A stretch of 64,000 nt of DNA, from positions 62,001-126,000 of the forward strand of contig NZ_JASDCS010000003.1 of assembly GCF_030407815.1 (NCBI RefSeq), given 5' to 3'. This document shows, piece after piece, positions 54,980 to 64,000 of the stretch. Under the pieces are notes generated by a model. That model had not been told where the DNA came from, searched no databases, and was given only the letters and a program-made list of their open reading frames with translations. Numbering within the stretch: the stretch's first letter is position 1; the number at the start of each line of letters is the position of its first letter. The stretch comes from Psychrobacter sp. APC 3281 (GTDB taxonomy: Bacteria > Pseudomonadota > Gammaproteobacteria > Pseudomonadales > Moraxellaceae). The translations under genes were made by a program, and so were the position numbers.

Positions 54980-56068
54980 ATGAGTCTAAAGCCATCTATT
55001 GCTAATCCGCAGCGCCATTTACCAGCCTCTCCTAAAGCGCAAACACCTCGCGCGCGTGGGGCAGGTAATCCTAAAATTCTAAATGACCCTGAATTAAAAC
55101 ATACCCTTAATCAAAGCCCTGAAACCAATGATGAGCATTCAGGCTCACTTATCACTGTGTTAATTGCAGTCGGAGCCAATCTGGTTATTGCAATCGCAAA
55201 AACCGTTGCCGCCTTTATGACAGGCTCAGCCTCCATGATTGCAGAAGCAGCTCACTCATGGGCAGATGCTGGTAATGGTACATTACTCATCGTCGCAGAA
55301 AAAAAATCCATCAAACCTGCTGATAAAAGCCATCCACTAGGCTATGGTAAAGAGTCTTATGTTTGGTCGATGATTGCGGCTTTTGGTGTCTTTACAGCAG
55401 GTTCGATTGTCTCTATCTATACGGGTATTAAAGAATGGAATGCTACTGAGTCTGAGGCTAACTATACGATTGGCTTTATCGTATTGGCAGTGGCGTTTGT
55501 GCTCGAAGGGATCTCATTGGTTCAGGCATACAGACAAAGTAAAAAGCATGGTGAAGCGCTCGATATAAGTGCACTTGGCTATGTCGTAGATACGTCTAAC
55601 CCAACGTTACGCGGTGTATTCTTTGAGGATTTAGCAGCGGTCATCGGCTTGGTGATTGCCGCTGCTGCTATGGGTATGCACGCTTATACGGGTGAACCGT
55701 ATTGGGATGCGTTAGGGTCTATCATCGTCGGTCTACTATTGGGCGTCGTCGCGATATTCTTGATTAGTCGTAACCGAGATTTCTTAGTCGGCCATAGAGT
55801 CACTGACCGTATGCACGAATATGTTTTAAGCGAGCTGCTAAATCATCCAGATATCGACAGTGTGTCCTACCTGCACCTAGAGTGGGTTGGCCCAAAGAAG
55901 ATATTTATGGTGGCGGCAGTAGATATCGCTGGCAATCAAAAAGAAGAGCATATCGCTCAGAAGTTTGAAGAGATTGAAAATCTATTCAGAGGTAACCCAG
56001 TCTTTCAAGAGGCTATCTTGACGCTGTCAGAACCTAATGCTGAGCTGCTAAGTTTAGAGAATATTTGA
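54980..56068 (+). CDS. Cation diffusion facilitator family metal transporter
   Basis: CDF proteins export divalent metals such as zinc, iron or manganese using protons. My start at 54980 gives 362 residues; the frame is open from 54911. After an N-terminal hydrophilic stretch of about 60 residues come transmembrane segments with the motif A-E-A-A-H-S-W-A-D-A-G-N, H-P-L-G-Y-G-K-E and a cytoplasmic domain. Residues expected at the transport site are partly kept. The metal is not predictable with confidence. A bidirectional terminator follows. Confidence 0.87.
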   Translation: MSLKPSIANPQRHLPASPKAQTPRARGAGNPKILNDPELKHTLNQSPETNDEHSGSLITVLIAVGANLVIAIAKTVAAFMTGSASMIAEAAHSWADAGNGTLLIVAEKKSIKPADKSHPLGYGKESYVWSMIAAFGVFTAGSIVSIYTGIKEWNATESEANYTIGFIVLAVAFVLEGISLVQAYRQSKKHGEALDISALGYVVDTSNPTLRGVFFEDLAAVIGLVIAAAAMGMHAYTGEPYWDALGSIIVGLLLGVVAIFLISRNRDFLVGHRVTDRMHEYVLSELLNHPDIDSVSYLHLEWVGPKKIFMVAAVDIAGNQKEEHIAQKFEEIENLFRGNPVFQEAILTLSEPNAELLSLENI

Positions 56069-56154
56069 TTTAGAGGTTTCGTAGATTAGACGTGTGGTAG
56101 TGAGCCTTATCGAATGCTTTTAAGTACGCTTTCTAAATTTAAAAGCTCAGACAC

Positions 56155-56187
56155 AAAAAAGCCGTCAACTATGACGGCTTTTTTTAT
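56155..56187. terminator. Bidirectional terminator between the CDF gene and dps
   Basis: AAAAAAGCCGTCA pairs with TGACGGCTTTTTTT around a 4-base loop. It serves converging genes. Confidence 0.92.
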
Positions 56188-56224
56188 AACTCTAGTGCTT
56201 AGTGACTAGTTAAATTAAATGCTA

Positions 56225-56707
56225 TTATTTTTTCGGTGCGTTTGCGCCGATAAACCATGCGTCTTTATCAACGATACGGCTAGCTTCTGTAAATAAGTCA
56301 GCGGTGTCTTCATCACCTGCGTCGCCAGCAGTAGCAATCGCTTCGCGCAATGTCTCTGCGACTTTCTTGTAGCGGCTAGTCAGCTCACTAACATGCTGAT
56401 CTACTTCAGTAATGTCGGTTGGATAATCATCTAGGATAGACTCTTTGACTACGCGACTTGCCAAACCGTTTGGTTGGCCACCTAGGATTACAATACGCTC
56501 TGCGATAGTATCTGATACTTCAAGGATACGATCTGATGTCTCATCTAATAATTGATGCACACCGATAAAGCCAGTACCTTGTAGATTCCAATGGCACTGT
56601 TTGCCATCTAAGGTTAAATCAATAACATTTGCTAGGTTAGCGTTTAGCAAATCAATCATTTTTTTCGCAGTTTCGTCTGAAATACCACTTGCGTAACGTT
56701 CTCTCAT
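56225..56707 (-). CDS. dps: DNA-protecting ferritin-like protein Dps
   Basis: Dps dodecamers oxidise and store iron and shield DNA in stress and stationary phase. The 160-residue protein has the intersubunit ferroxidase residues His39, His51 and Asp55 (C-H-W-N-L-Q-G-T-G-F-I-G-V-H-Q-L-L-D) with the spacing seen in E. coli Dps. The N-terminal tail is short, with few lysines, so DNA binding may be weaker than in E. coli. GAGTAAAAT precedes the start on the coding strand. Confidence 0.94.
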   Translation of the reverse strand: MRERYASGISDETAKKMIDLLNANLANVIDLTLDGKQCHWNLQGTGFIGVHQLLDETSDRILEVSDTIAERIVILGGQPNGLASRVVKESILDDYPTDITEVDQHVSELTSRYKKVAETLREAIATAGDAGDEDTADLFTEASRIVDKDAWFIGANAPKK

Positions 56708-57189
56708 ATTTTACTCCGTCATTTATTTAAAATTATTATATTGAATGAAAGTTCAATGTATTTTTATTGGTCTTCTGTTCGATGACAATCAAGTTAAAGC
56801 TAATGATATGAATTGGTATAAAGCTATCTATTCATTAGTACTGATCACTAGTACTGAAAAGTCATCAACTTGTTAATTCAAGAACGATAATAGCAGCTTA
56901 ACTCAGTGTTGGAACCCTTGAGTGTTAGGCTTTGTTAGGTGGTCGTGTAACGAGTTTGTTAACCATGAAAAGCTTTGTAAATTTATCGAATACTATGTGC
57001 GTTTTTTATAACGATGTAAGTTTTATCCGCTAATATTAAGCCTTAACTTTTGATAAATCGTACATTCATATACTCATGTTTTTGGCAGCGAGAGAGCGTT
57101 TCGACTATAAGATAAGACTCCTTATTATCCTTTAAAAACCGCTGCTCAGACCCCATATTGTTATAAACCTTAAGAAGAAGAAAGCCATT
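56708..57189. other. Divergent intergenic region dps / uvrB
   Basis: About 480 A+T-rich bases. GAAGAAGAAAG lies just before the uvrB start. I saw no LexA-type box and no clear OxyR-type site, but weak sites could be missed. Confidence 0.4.
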
Positions 57190-59301
57190 ATGCGAATGCC
57201 TGAACCGCGCTCATCGCGTCAGTTAAATCAATTGGCCACTCAGCTCCAAGGCGAAGCTGAAATTAGTGGTGTTAATGCGTCAGGGACGCAAATATCAAGT
57301 CGTGCCTTTGAGATGGTTACTGACTTTGAGCCAGCAGGCGACCAGCCGCAAGCCATCAAAAAGCTAGTTAACGGTATCAATTCGGACATGGACGAGCAGT
57401 TGCTATTGGGTGTGACTGGTTCTGGTAAAACCTATACCATGGCAAAGGTCATCGCTGAAACTCAGCGTCCAACCATTATTATGGCGCATAATAAAACGCT
57501 AGCCGCTCAGCTATATGGTGAGTTCAAATCATTTTTCCCGAACAATGCGGTCGAATATTTCGTCAGCTATTATGATTACTATCAGCCAGAAGCATATGTC
57601 GCTGCTAGTGATACCTTTATCGAAAAAGACAGTGCCATTAACGATCATATTGATCAGATGCGCCTGTCAGCCACGCGTGCTTTGTTAGAGCGCCGTGATG
57701 CGATTATTGTCGCTTCGGTATCCTGTATCTATGGTTTGGGTGATCCAGAGAGCTATCTAAAAATGCTATTGCATGTCGTCGTAGGCGATAACATCGACCG
57801 TACAGCGACTATCAAGCGTTTGGTTGAGATGCAGTACACGCGTAATGAGCTAGATTTTGGCCGTGGTACGTATCGTTTGCGTGGAGAGCTGTTAGATATC
57901 TATCCTGCTGAGTCTGAGCAGCTAGCCGTACGTGTGCATTTATTCGATAACGAAGTCGAAAAGATTACGTGGTTTGATCCTTTAACGGGTAAGACGGTGC
58001 GCAGTGTGCCACGTATTACCATTTATCCAAAGTCGCACTATGTGACGCCGCGCAATAAGTTAGAAGCCGCCAGCCATACTATTCGCGCGGAGCTTGAGCC
58101 ACGTTTAGAGTACTTCCGTGATAACAATAAGTTGATTGAAGCACAGCGTCTCAAAGAGCGTACCCAGTATGACTTGGAGATGATTCAGCAGCTTGGTTAC
58201 TGTAACGGTATCGAAAACTACTCACAGCATCTCTCTGGGCGTCCATCAGGGGAAGCGCCGCCGACGTTGTTTGATTATATTCCAGAAGATGCCTTGTTAT
58301 TTCTCGATGAGTCGCACGTGACGGTTTCACAGATTGGCGCGATGTATAAAGGCGATAGATCGCGTAAAGAGAACTTGGTCAATTACGGTTTCCGCCTACC
58401 AAGTGCGATGAATAACCGCCCAATGAAGTTTGAAGAGTGGGAACGTATCAAGCCCAAAACCATTTATGTCAGTGCCACGCCAGCGCTATATGAGCTTGAA
58501 CATAGCGAGCAAGTCGTAGAGCAGGTCGTCCGTCCGACGGGTCTGATTGACCCTGAGATTGAGATACGTCCTGTCTTGACGCAAGTTGATGATGTGTTAT
58601 CAGAGATTACCAAACGCCGTGAAAAGGACGAACGTGTATTGATTACCACATTGACCAAGCGCATGTCAGAAGATCTGACCAGTTACCTTAAAGAGTACGA
58701 TGTAAAGGTCGCTTATCTACATTCGGACATCGATACTGTGGAGCGTATGCAGATTATTCATGAGCTCCGTACTGGTGTGCATGATGTGCTGGTCGGTATC
58801 AACTTATTACGTGAAGGCTTGGATATGCCTGAGGTATCATTGGTAGCGATATTTGATGCTGATAAAGAAGGTTTCTTACGTTCTGAGCGTTCGCTTATTC
58901 AGACCATTGGCCGTGCAGCGCGTCATTTGAATGGTAAAGCCATTCTCTATGCTGATCGCATTACACCTAGTATGCAAAAGGCGATAGATGAGACGGATCG
59001 TCGCCGTGATAAGCAGATTGCCTTTAACCTTGAGCATAACATCACGCCAAAAGGTGCTCGTCGTAGTATCACGGACAAGATTGATACGGGTGAAAGCTTG
59101 GATGCCAATGACAATCAAGCTATCCCAGTTAAGAGTAACCTGCCAGATGTCGATATCAATATCTTGCGTAGTCCTGATCTGCTTGCCAAAGAAATCAAAC
59201 GATTAGAGAAGCAAATGCAGCAAATGTCGCGTGATTTGAAGTTTGAAGAAGCAGCAAAAACGCGTGACAAAGTGCTTGAGTTAAAAGCACATTTAATTTG
59301 A
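57190..59301 (+). CDS. uvrB: Excinuclease ABC subunit B
   Basis: UvrB is the damage-verifying helicase of nucleotide excision repair. The 703-residue protein has Walker A G-V-T-G-S-G-K-T (about 72-79), the damage-probing hairpin [11 protein letters not shown], the D-E-S-H box, helicase motifs R-E-G-L-D-M-P-E-V and Q-T-I-G-R-A-A-R, and the C-terminal UVR motif for UvrC binding ([18 protein letters not shown]). The N-terminus has about 40 residues before the conserved [14 protein letters not shown], longer than in E. coli. Confidence 0.97.
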   Translation: MRMPEPRSSRQLNQLATQLQGEAEISGVNASGTQISSRAFEMVTDFEPAGDQPQAIKKLVNGINSDMDEQLLLGVTGSGKTYTMAKVIAETQRPTIIMAHNKTLAAQLYGEFKSFFPNNAVEYFVSYYDYYQPEAYVAASDTFIEKDSAINDHIDQMRLSATRALLERRDAIIVASVSCIYGLGDPESYLKMLLHVVVGDNIDRTATIKRLVEMQYTRNELDFGRGTYRLRGELLDIYPAESEQLAVRVHLFDNEVEKITWFDPLTGKTVRSVPRITIYPKSHYVTPRNKLEAASHTIRAELEPRLEYFRDNNKLIEAQRLKERTQYDLEMIQQLGYCNGIENYSQHLSGRPSGEAPPTLFDYIPEDALLFLDESHVTVSQIGAMYKGDRSRKENLVNYGFRLPSAMNNRPMKFEEWERIKPKTIYVSATPALYELEHSEQVVEQVVRPTGLIDPEIEIRPVLTQVDDVLSEITKRREKDERVLITTLTKRMSEDLTSYLKEYDVKVAYLHSDIDTVERMQIIHELRTGVHDVLVGINLLREGLDMPEVSLVAIFDADKEGFLRSERSLIQTIGRAARHLNGKAILYADRITPSMQKAIDETDRRRDKQIAFNLEHNITPKGARRSITDKIDTGESLDANDNQAIPVKSNLPDVDINILRSPDLLAKEIKRLEKQMQQMSRDLKFEEAAKTRDKVLELKAHLI

Positions 59302-59350
59302 TAGATTGGGTTAAATATTGAGGTTAAAAAGAGGCTAAACAATAGCTAAG

Positions 59351-59382
59351 GTGGGGTGCTTTTTAAGTACCTCACTTTTTTA
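59351..59382 (+). terminator. Rho-independent terminator after uvrB
   Basis: GTGGGGT pairs with ACCTCAC (one G-T pair), followed by six T residues. Confidence 0.7.
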
Positions 59383-59469
59383 TGGTTTATTCAATATGGG
59401 AATGTGCAGAATACTTGTAATACAGCGCATTGCCACTTACCATATCCGCATAAACCTCACCATCCATAG

Positions 59470-59585
59470 AATGTTTCAAAAATTTAGGTCATGAGCGAAC
59501 AAGCCGAGAGTGAGTAACGCTCTAGCTAGGCTTGCTTTTCTTATAGATCACACTGTCAACACAGACTAAATTTTTGGAATGGACA
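59470..59585. repeat. Nested palindromic element upstream of hisC
   Basis: Outer arms CAAAAATTTAG (59477-59487) and CTAAATTTTTG (59566-59576) enclose inner arms CAAGCC (59500-59505) and GGCTTG (59529-59534). It resembles a small extragenic repeat or MITE remnant. Only one copy is seen in this window. Confidence 0.45.
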
Positions 59586-59607
59586 TAATCTAGGCGTATT
59601 ATTCACT

Positions 59608-60660
59608 GTGCTTACCAACAACTTAATAGAATTAAACTCTAACGAAAATTCACTCGGCATGTCAGATGCGGCCAAACAAGCCGTTATCGACTCTTTAGAC
59701 ATCGGCTTTCGTTATCCCGATGACCAACGTTCGGCTCTGATTACCAAAGTCGCTGAGACAAACGGTGTGACAGAGAGTCAAATTTCTCTAGGCAGTGGCT
59801 CTAGTGAAAATATTCGTACTGTCGTCCAAATGCTACAAAATCAAGCTTTGGTAGAAGGCAAAAAATTCCAAGTTATCGTGCCGCATCCAACCTTTGCCTA
59901 TGCTGAGTTGTATGCGACATCTATCGATGTACCTGTGGTAAAAGTACCACTGACGACTGAAAATTACGCCTTTGACTTGCAAAGTATGCAAAAAGTCGCT
60001 GATGACTTTGACGGTATTAGCTTGTTTTATCTATGCAATCCAAACAACCCAACCTCGACTATTACTGACACAGCAAAGCTCAAAGAATGGGTAGGGCATG
60101 CACCAAGTAACCATTACTTTTTATTAGATGAAGCTTATTCAGAGTATGTGACTGATCCAAGTTTTGAGAGTGGTGTTGCATGGATACGAGAGGAGTACTC
60201 AGAAAATATCGTTGTGGTGCGTACTTTTTCAAAGCTATGTGCACTCGCCGGTATGCGTGTCGGCTATGCAATTGCTAGCTCGCAAATGATTGCTAGATTA
60301 GAAACATTTATCTCGATTGATAATACCAACTTAGCAGGTGCTGTAGCTGCGTTAGCGACTCTTGATGATGAAGATTTTTTGGCATTGAGCTTACGTACGG
60401 CCAATCAATCGCGTCAGCTGGTCGAGCAAACATTAGATGAGCTTGGCTTACGCTATTTGCCATCGCAGGCAAGCTTTATATTCCATGAAATAAAAGGCGA
60501 TGTGCAAACCTATATCGATAGAGTGCGCGAACATGGCATTGCTGTCGGGCGTGAGTTTGCGCCAATCAGTGGCTTTAATCGCTTAACACTTGGCAGACCT
60601 GATGAGATGGCAGTATTTGTAGAGGTACTCAAATCATTTCGTGAGAAGGGCTGGGTCTAA
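59608..60660 (+). CDS. hisC: Histidinol-phosphate aminotransferase
   Basis: HisC transaminates imidazole-acetol phosphate in histidine synthesis. The 350-residue PLP enzyme has I-E-L-N-S-N-E-N-S-L-G, C-N-P-N-N-P-T-S, L-L-D-E-A-Y-S-E-Y, the PLP lysine in R-T-F-S-K-L-C-A-L-A-G-M-R and the C-terminal R-L-T-L-G. The best start is a GTG at 59608; no upstream ATG in frame gives a family-like sequence. No other his gene is near. Related PLP enzymes (for example aromatic aminotransferases of this fold) are an alternative. Confidence 0.85.
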   Translation: MLTNNLIELNSNENSLGMSDAAKQAVIDSLDIGFRYPDDQRSALITKVAETNGVTESQISLGSGSSENIRTVVQMLQNQALVEGKKFQVIVPHPTFAYAELYATSIDVPVVKVPLTTENYAFDLQSMQKVADDFDGISLFYLCNPNNPTSTITDTAKLKEWVGHAPSNHYFLLDEAYSEYVTDPSFESGVAWIREEYSENIVVVRTFSKLCALAGMRVGYAIASSQMIARLETFISIDNTNLAGAVAALATLDDEDFLALSLRTANQSRQLVEQTLDELGLRYLPSQASFIFHEIKGDVQTYIDRVREHGIAVGREFAPISGFNRLTLGRPDEMAVFVEVLKSFREKGWV

Positions 60661-60685
60661 CTCAGTTAGTCAATGGAGTTCGATA

Positions 60686-60727
60686 ATAAAAAAGGGAAGT
60701 TGCTTATTGGTCGCTTCTTTTTTTGTT
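60686..60727 (+). terminator. Weak terminator candidate after hisC
   Basis: A-rich sequence and GGGAAG pair loosely with GCTTCTTTTTTT. The stem is imperfect. Confidence 0.4.
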
Positions 60728-60960
60728 GAGTCTATTTTTCTGGTTCTGTTTCGTTGGGTCTATATCCCATTCAAAGTCAATCGCACATTTTTACCAACAT
60801 CAAACGCAGTTTTACATATCGCACCTTAAATAATCTAGCACTATCTTATACGATAACTGAGTAAAGCATGACCCGTTAATCACGCAGATGAATACTGGGT
60901 AACAGTCACAGTGCTCGGCATGCTCACGTATCTTATAATTATAAAGTTAGGGATGTACCT

Positions 60961-61338
60961 ATGTTCGATATCAAATCATTTTTTAAACGAGAAGTAGAGA
61001 AAAAGCTTATCAATGTAGATGACTATATTTTTATGCCAGAACGCGTAGAGATGGAAATTGAAGGCGGACTATTAAATTGTGTGTTGAATAGTGATGGTCG
61101 CGTAGATATTTTTTATAGCAAAGACGGTGTCACTGAGGTGGGTTCAGCGTCGCGCAAGCACCCATTTACAGCATTTGAAAAAGAGTTATATCATGGTATT
61201 TATGATGACGTAATCAATGATTTAATTAAGGAAGTAGATAAGATTATTGATAGCACCTCGAAGTATTTCCGTCGTAGCCAATCATTACCTTTTACGGCAT
61301 CTATAACGTCTCAACCATCTGATACAAATAAATTTTAG
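60961..61338 (+). CDS. Unknown small protein
   Basis: I do not recognise this 125-residue protein. It has an N-terminal amphipathic segment (F-F-K-R-E-V-E-K-K), a short beta-like region with acidic residues and a C-terminal Ser/Thr-rich tail. No signal peptide, membrane helix or motif is seen. Coding is plausible from codon use and length. It ends 20 bases before an IS element, so its 3' flank is disturbed but the frame appears complete. Confidence 0.6.
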   Translation: MFDIKSFFKREVEKKLINVDDYIFMPERVEMEIEGGLLNCVLNSDGRVDIFYSKDGVTEVGSASRKHPFTAFEKELYHGIYDDVINDLIKEVDKIIDSTSKYFRRSQSLPFTASITSQPSDTNKF

Positions 61339-61358
61339 GCTAATTAATTGAACCAATA

Positions 61359-62270
61359 GACCTCTTGCAAAAGTAGTTGTAATACACAACGTATATTATT
61401 GAACTCTACTTACTTAATAGATATGCCAAACATAGATAAGCTACTCAAACAAAGTGACGCTGGTTTTAAACGCTACACAGGCATTCATAAAGCCACCTTT
61501 TATGACATGCTTGAGGCCATGCAAGAGCATGAAGCATCTAAGACCAAATCAGGCAGACCAAGTGTGCTCAATATTAAGGAGCAGATACTACTAGCCCTGA
61601 CTTATTGGCGTGAATACCGCACGCTTTATCATATCAGTATGGACTTTGGTATTCATGAGTCTTCTGCTAGCCGTATCGTTCGTAAAGTAGAAGACACACT
61701 GATTGACTCTGGCAAGTTTGAATTGCCCAAAAAGCTGCCTAGTCGTGTCGATGAGGACATCAATTGGTCAGTCGTCATTGTCGATGCCACCGAAACCCCA
61801 ATTGAGCGTCCAAAAAAAACCAAAGAGACTACTACAGCGGCAAGAAAAAACAACACACCTTAAAAGCGCAGGTTATCGTCCATTGGCAAACCGGCTTGAT
61901 ACTTGATGTGCAAACCTGCAAAGGGTCAATCCACGATTTTAAGCTCTATAAAGATACTTGTCCTGATTGGCTTCCTGACAATGCTAAATTACTAGCAGAT
62001 AGTGGTTATCAAGGGTTAGCAAAGCTACATAAGCAAACTTTCACACCATTTAAGAAACCTCGTGGTGGTCAGTTATTGGAGATATGCAAACAGGCCAATC
62101 ACTATCTGGCAAAGTTCCGTATTGTGGTTGAGCACAAAATAGGCTTAATCAAGTTATTTAAAATCGTGGCTCATAAATATCGCAACCGTCGTCAGCGCTA
62201 TGATCTTAGAATGAAGCTGTTTGCTGGTATCATTAATTCCGAGCTTAAACTATGACTTTTGCAAGAGGTC
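61359..62270 (+). mobile_element. IS5-like insertion sequence, 912 bp
   Basis: The inverted repeats GACCTCTTGCAAAAGT / ACTTTTGCAAGAGGTC are perfect over 16 bases and flanked by TA on each side (61357-61358, 62271-62272). It carries one transposase read in two overlapping frames on the plus strand. Its ends are unrelated to the IS at 28818. Confidence 0.9.
61423..62255 (+). CDS. IS5-family transposase produced by -1 frameshift
   Basis: The first frame starts at the ATG at 61423 and encodes a helix-turn-helix region (I-S-M-D-F-G-I-H-E-S-S-A-S-R-I-V) and the first Asp (V-I-V-D-A-T-E-T-P). Eight A residues at 61812-61819 let ribosomes slip back one base, after which the frame reads Y-Y-S-G-K-K-K-Q-H-T-L-K-A-Q-V, then A-D-S-G-Y-Q-G (second Asp) and F-R-I-V-V-E-H-K-I-G (Glu), ending at 62255. 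Without the shift the product stops at 61863. The full product, about 277 residues, has an uninterrupted DDE pattern, so this copy may be active. Confidence 0.88.
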
Positions 62271-62284
62271 TAATCTATTAGCAA

Positions 62285-62320
62285 TAAAAAGGGTGCGTTA
62301 TGTATAACGCACCCTTTTTA
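62285..62320. terminator. Bidirectional terminator after the IS
   Basis: AAAAAGGGTGCGTTA pairs with TAACGCACCCTTTTT around a 4-base loop. It probably belongs to the minus-strand lipoprotein gene. Confidence 0.92.
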
Positions 62321-62353
62321 TTATCTTCTATTCTAACGAATTATTTGATTGTT

Positions 62354-62743
62354 CTATTGAACAAAGCTTGTATAGCAGCTCTGTAGAGATTTGGCGACGA
62401 CTTGTGCGACTAACTGAGTACGGTACTGAGAGTCAATCGCGGCATTGCCCAGCTCAACAATCGTCACTTGCTGCGGTGCTTGCTCACTGACACAGCCACA
62501 AACATTGGTTTTAACAGATTCTTGCTGTGCTTCTGTCATGGCGACGCTTGCAACACGCCATGCGTTTTGTTTTTCAATTTGGCTACGGCATTGGTTGTCG
62601 ATCGCAGCTCTAAAAACATTCATGCCGATCTCGTTTGCGGTACCGATTGCTGTACCTGTACCGTTGTTTGTAGTACCTGTTGAGGTACATCCCGCCAAGG
62701 CAAAAGTCGCTAGCATCATCGTTGAAGCCAAGATTTTTTTCAT
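62354..62743 (-). CDS. Small lipoprotein of unknown function
   Basis: This 129-residue protein has a signal peptide with lipobox L-A-G-C (Cys19) and a Thr/Gly/Asn-rich spacer. The mature part has four further cysteines (N-Q-C, V-C-G-C, S-C), which could form disulphides in the periplasm. AAAGGAC lies before the start on the coding strand. I do not recognise a family. Confidence 0.75.
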   Translation of the reverse strand: MKKILASTMMLATFALAGCTSTGTTNNGTGTAIGTANEIGMNVFRAAIDNQCRSQIEKQNAWRVASVAMTEAQQESVKTNVCGCVSEQAPQQVTIVELGNAAIDSQYRTQLVAQVVAKSLQSCYTSFVQ

Positions 62744-62869
62744 AAGTTAGTCCTTTAAGGTGTCTGTCATAAATAAAGCTGTATATTATCAGTAAAACCT
62801 AGCAATGACATCATTAACCACAAGCGCATGTTATTTTAGAACTCTATGACCTATTTGTATAAACCACAA

Positions 62870-62902
62870 AAAAGCCAGCTAAGTAATCACTTAACTGGCT
62901 TG
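62870..62902 (-). terminator. Terminator after the 62928-63443 gene
   Basis: AAGCCAG and CTGGCTT with partly paired TTAAGTGATTACTTAG between them form a stem; read on the minus strand it ends in six T residues. Confidence 0.85.
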
Positions 62903-62927
62903 ATATAGGCTAAGCTATTTGGCTTAT

Positions 62928-63443
62928 TTATACGTTTTTGCCGTGTTCTTTTTGCTGGATATCTTTTGCCAATTTATAGCATTCGTTGATATGGTCATTA
63001 GCGATTTTCTTAAAAATCGTATAGCCCATAGTCGCAGCAACCAATTGACCGCCAAGTGGGATAAACTTAGTCACTTGTTTGGCAGCGATACGACCACCGA
63101 AACCTTGAATGGTTTTCTTAACGATACCGCGTGTTGCCATGAGTCCAGCGAAATCTACCGTACGATCTTTTACTGCGCTCCAGTGCACTTCGCGAGATTC
63201 CAAGTTAATGGCTGACTGACGGTCTTCAATGAGACCGAAACGCTCACTAATTTCTGGAATCAACTGCGTCAACATGCCCGCGTCAACTGCCACATCAAAA
63301 AATGGTACTGGCACAACCGCTACACCAGCAGAAACTCTAGCGCGTCTTTTTACCATTCCCTGACATTCTTTTTTAACTTTATCAAGGTCTAGGTTAGGGT
63401 CGATAGTATTTGGAAGTTTTTCAGCAAGTGGCGTGGTTTTCAT
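62928..63443 (-). CDS. Unknown protein with DUF697-like glycine-rich hydrophobic segments
   Basis: This 171-residue protein has a basic region (K-R-R-A-R), a moderately hydrophobic stretch A-G-V-A-V-V-P-V-P-F-F-D-V-A-V-D and another near residues 120-145 (F-I-P-L-G-G-Q-L-V-A-A-T-M-G-Y). The P-x-P-x-x-D and I-P-x-x-G pattern recalls DUF697/YcjF-type proteins, but I am not sure. AAGGAC precedes the start on the coding strand. Function is unknown. Confidence 0.65.
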   Translation of the reverse strand: MKTTPLAEKLPNTIDPNLDLDKVKKECQGMVKRRARVSAGVAVVPVPFFDVAVDAGMLTQLIPEISERFGLIEDRQSAINLESREVHWSAVKDRTVDFAGLMATRGIVKKTIQGFGGRIAAKQVTKFIPLGGQLVAATMGYTIFKKIANDHINECYKLAKDIQQKEHGKNV

Positions 63444-63760
63444 AAAGTGTCCTTATAAATAATTAAAATATAAATGATAAAAAGTTCAATAGATAACAAA
63501 TCCTTCAGTTGCTTACTATTTTATGGATTTATGCGTGGCTTACAATCATTGCTTTGTAGCAAAATGAATGAAATTACTCACACTGTGCACCTTTTTTGTA
63601 AGTGATTAAATGAAGGTGGTTTATATAAGCTATAAAAATGGCAGTCTCAATTATCACTAATATATGGGCATTATTCATCAAGTTGTACAATGCCTAATGA
63701 TATACAGAGGTAGTATAAATTGTCATTGTGACCCTCTACTAAAGCCAGTAGAATACGCTC
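63444..63760. other. Divergent intergenic region before recJ
   Basis: About 320 bases, A+T-rich. I see no clear promoter, gene or structure. Confidence 0.4.
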
Positions 63761-64000
63761 ATGCTAAATTTAACCCCCCGTTATACCAGCACTCGCATCG
63801 ACGAGTTGCCCGCCGCGCTGCAACCATTTGCCGCTCAATCATTCACGCTTGCCCGTCTGTATGCAGGGCGAGGTATCACTGCGCCTGATGAGCTGGAGAC
63901 TAGCCTATCAGGTCTATTGCCTGCTGAGGCCCTGCACGGTGTCACAGAAGCCGTGCGCTTATTAGATGTGGCCATTGATGAGCATCAGCGCATCCTGATC
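63761..64000 (+). CDS. recJ: Single-strand DNA exonuclease RecJ, N-terminal part (3' end outside window)
   Basis: From the ATG at 63761 the frame is open to the window end (80 codons). The sequence L-A-R-L-Y-A-G-R-G-I-T-A-P-D-E-L-E and L-S-G-L-L-P...L-H-G-V...A-V-R-L-L-D-V-A-I matches the start of RecJ just before its first catalytic motif, which would lie outside. RecJ degrades single-stranded DNA 5' to 3' in recombination and repair. This small part has higher G+C than the flanking intergenic DNA. No strong Shine-Dalgarno site is visible. Confidence 0.85.
   Translation, partial: MLNLTPRYTSTRIDELPAALQPFAAQSFTLARLYAGRGITAPDELETSLSGLLPAEALHGVTEAVRLLDVAIDEHQRILI

Noticed and set aside
57190..57300. 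LexA-type SOS box near uvrB
   Set aside because: No CTGT-N8-ACAG pattern was seen upstream, and Moraxellaceae are thought to lack a canonical LexA.
1..64000. CRISPR array
   Set aside because: No regularly spaced 25-40 base repeats with unique spacers occur anywhere in the window.

Overview
The window looks like a chromosomal segment of a Psychrobacter-like member of the Moraxellaceae. Three things point that way: the moderate-to-low G+C, housekeeping proteins of Acinetobacter/Psychrobacter type (PilS/PilR, a two-domain polyphosphate:AMP phosphotransferase, class II aldolase, UbiE-UbiJ-UbiB), and IS5-type insertion sequences. No database was searched, so the genus is an inference. Both ends cut genes: glnS on the left, recJ on the right.

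Layout. 1-5 kb: glnS end, a peroxiredoxin, a glutathione-transferase-like protein, a MITE, a META-domain lipoprotein and ruvC. 5-10 kb: fxsA-like gene, a 6S RNA gene on the minus strand, gpmI and a C-terminal processing protease. 10-14 kb: minus-strand regulators pilR, pilS and a GacA-like regulator. 14-22 kb: pbpG, thiE, a DksA-like protein, pgk, an Ala-rich lipoprotein, fba, ruvA and ruvB. 22-29 kb: a minus-strand block with a D-lactate dehydrogenase-like flavoprotein, the ubiE-ubiJ-ubiB set and an unknown gene. 28.8-29.7 kb: an IS427-like insertion sequence with a broken transposase frame. 29.7-33.6 kb: polyphosphate:AMP phosphotransferase and a PiT phosphate transporter, followed by a second MITE copy. 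33.9-37 kb: an aminotransferase fused to an XRE helix-turn-helix domain, with palindromes upstream, then msrB and a glutathione peroxidase. 37.2-37.4 kb: tRNA-Val and tRNA-Asp. 37.8-43.5 kb: an MBL-rhodanese protein, an A+T-rich gene with a HEPN-like motif, and an arsR-arsC-arsH-arsB operon. 43.6-45.5 kb: a MITE-like element, tRNA-Asn and an aspartate aminotransferase. 46-54 kb: a lipid-modification cluster (SDR, FAD oxidoreductase, DUF1365, cyclopropane-fatty-acid-synthase-like enzyme, and a little further on DUF2177), interrupted by an MFS transporter and a LysR regulator. 54-60.7 kb: thioesterase, CDF metal transporter, dps, uvrB and hisC. 60.9-64 kb: an unknown gene, an intact-looking IS with a -1 frameshift site, a lipoprotein, an unknown protein and the start of recJ.

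Themes. Oxidative and metal stress recur (two thiol peroxidases, msrB, dps, arsenic operon, persulfide-dioxygenase-like protein). Triose-end glycolysis/gluconeogenesis genes lie close together (gpmI, pgk, fba). Phosphate and polyphosphate handling are adjacent. The accessory signals most worth a second look are the XRE-AlaA fusion with its candidate operators, the inverted 170-bp MITE pair whose ends match the resident IS427-like element, a possibly leaderless arsR whose operator overlaps the start codon, a structured RNA candidate upstream of the phosphate transporter, and the HEPN-like gene. No CRISPR array, prophage, integrase or obvious multi-gene defence system was found.
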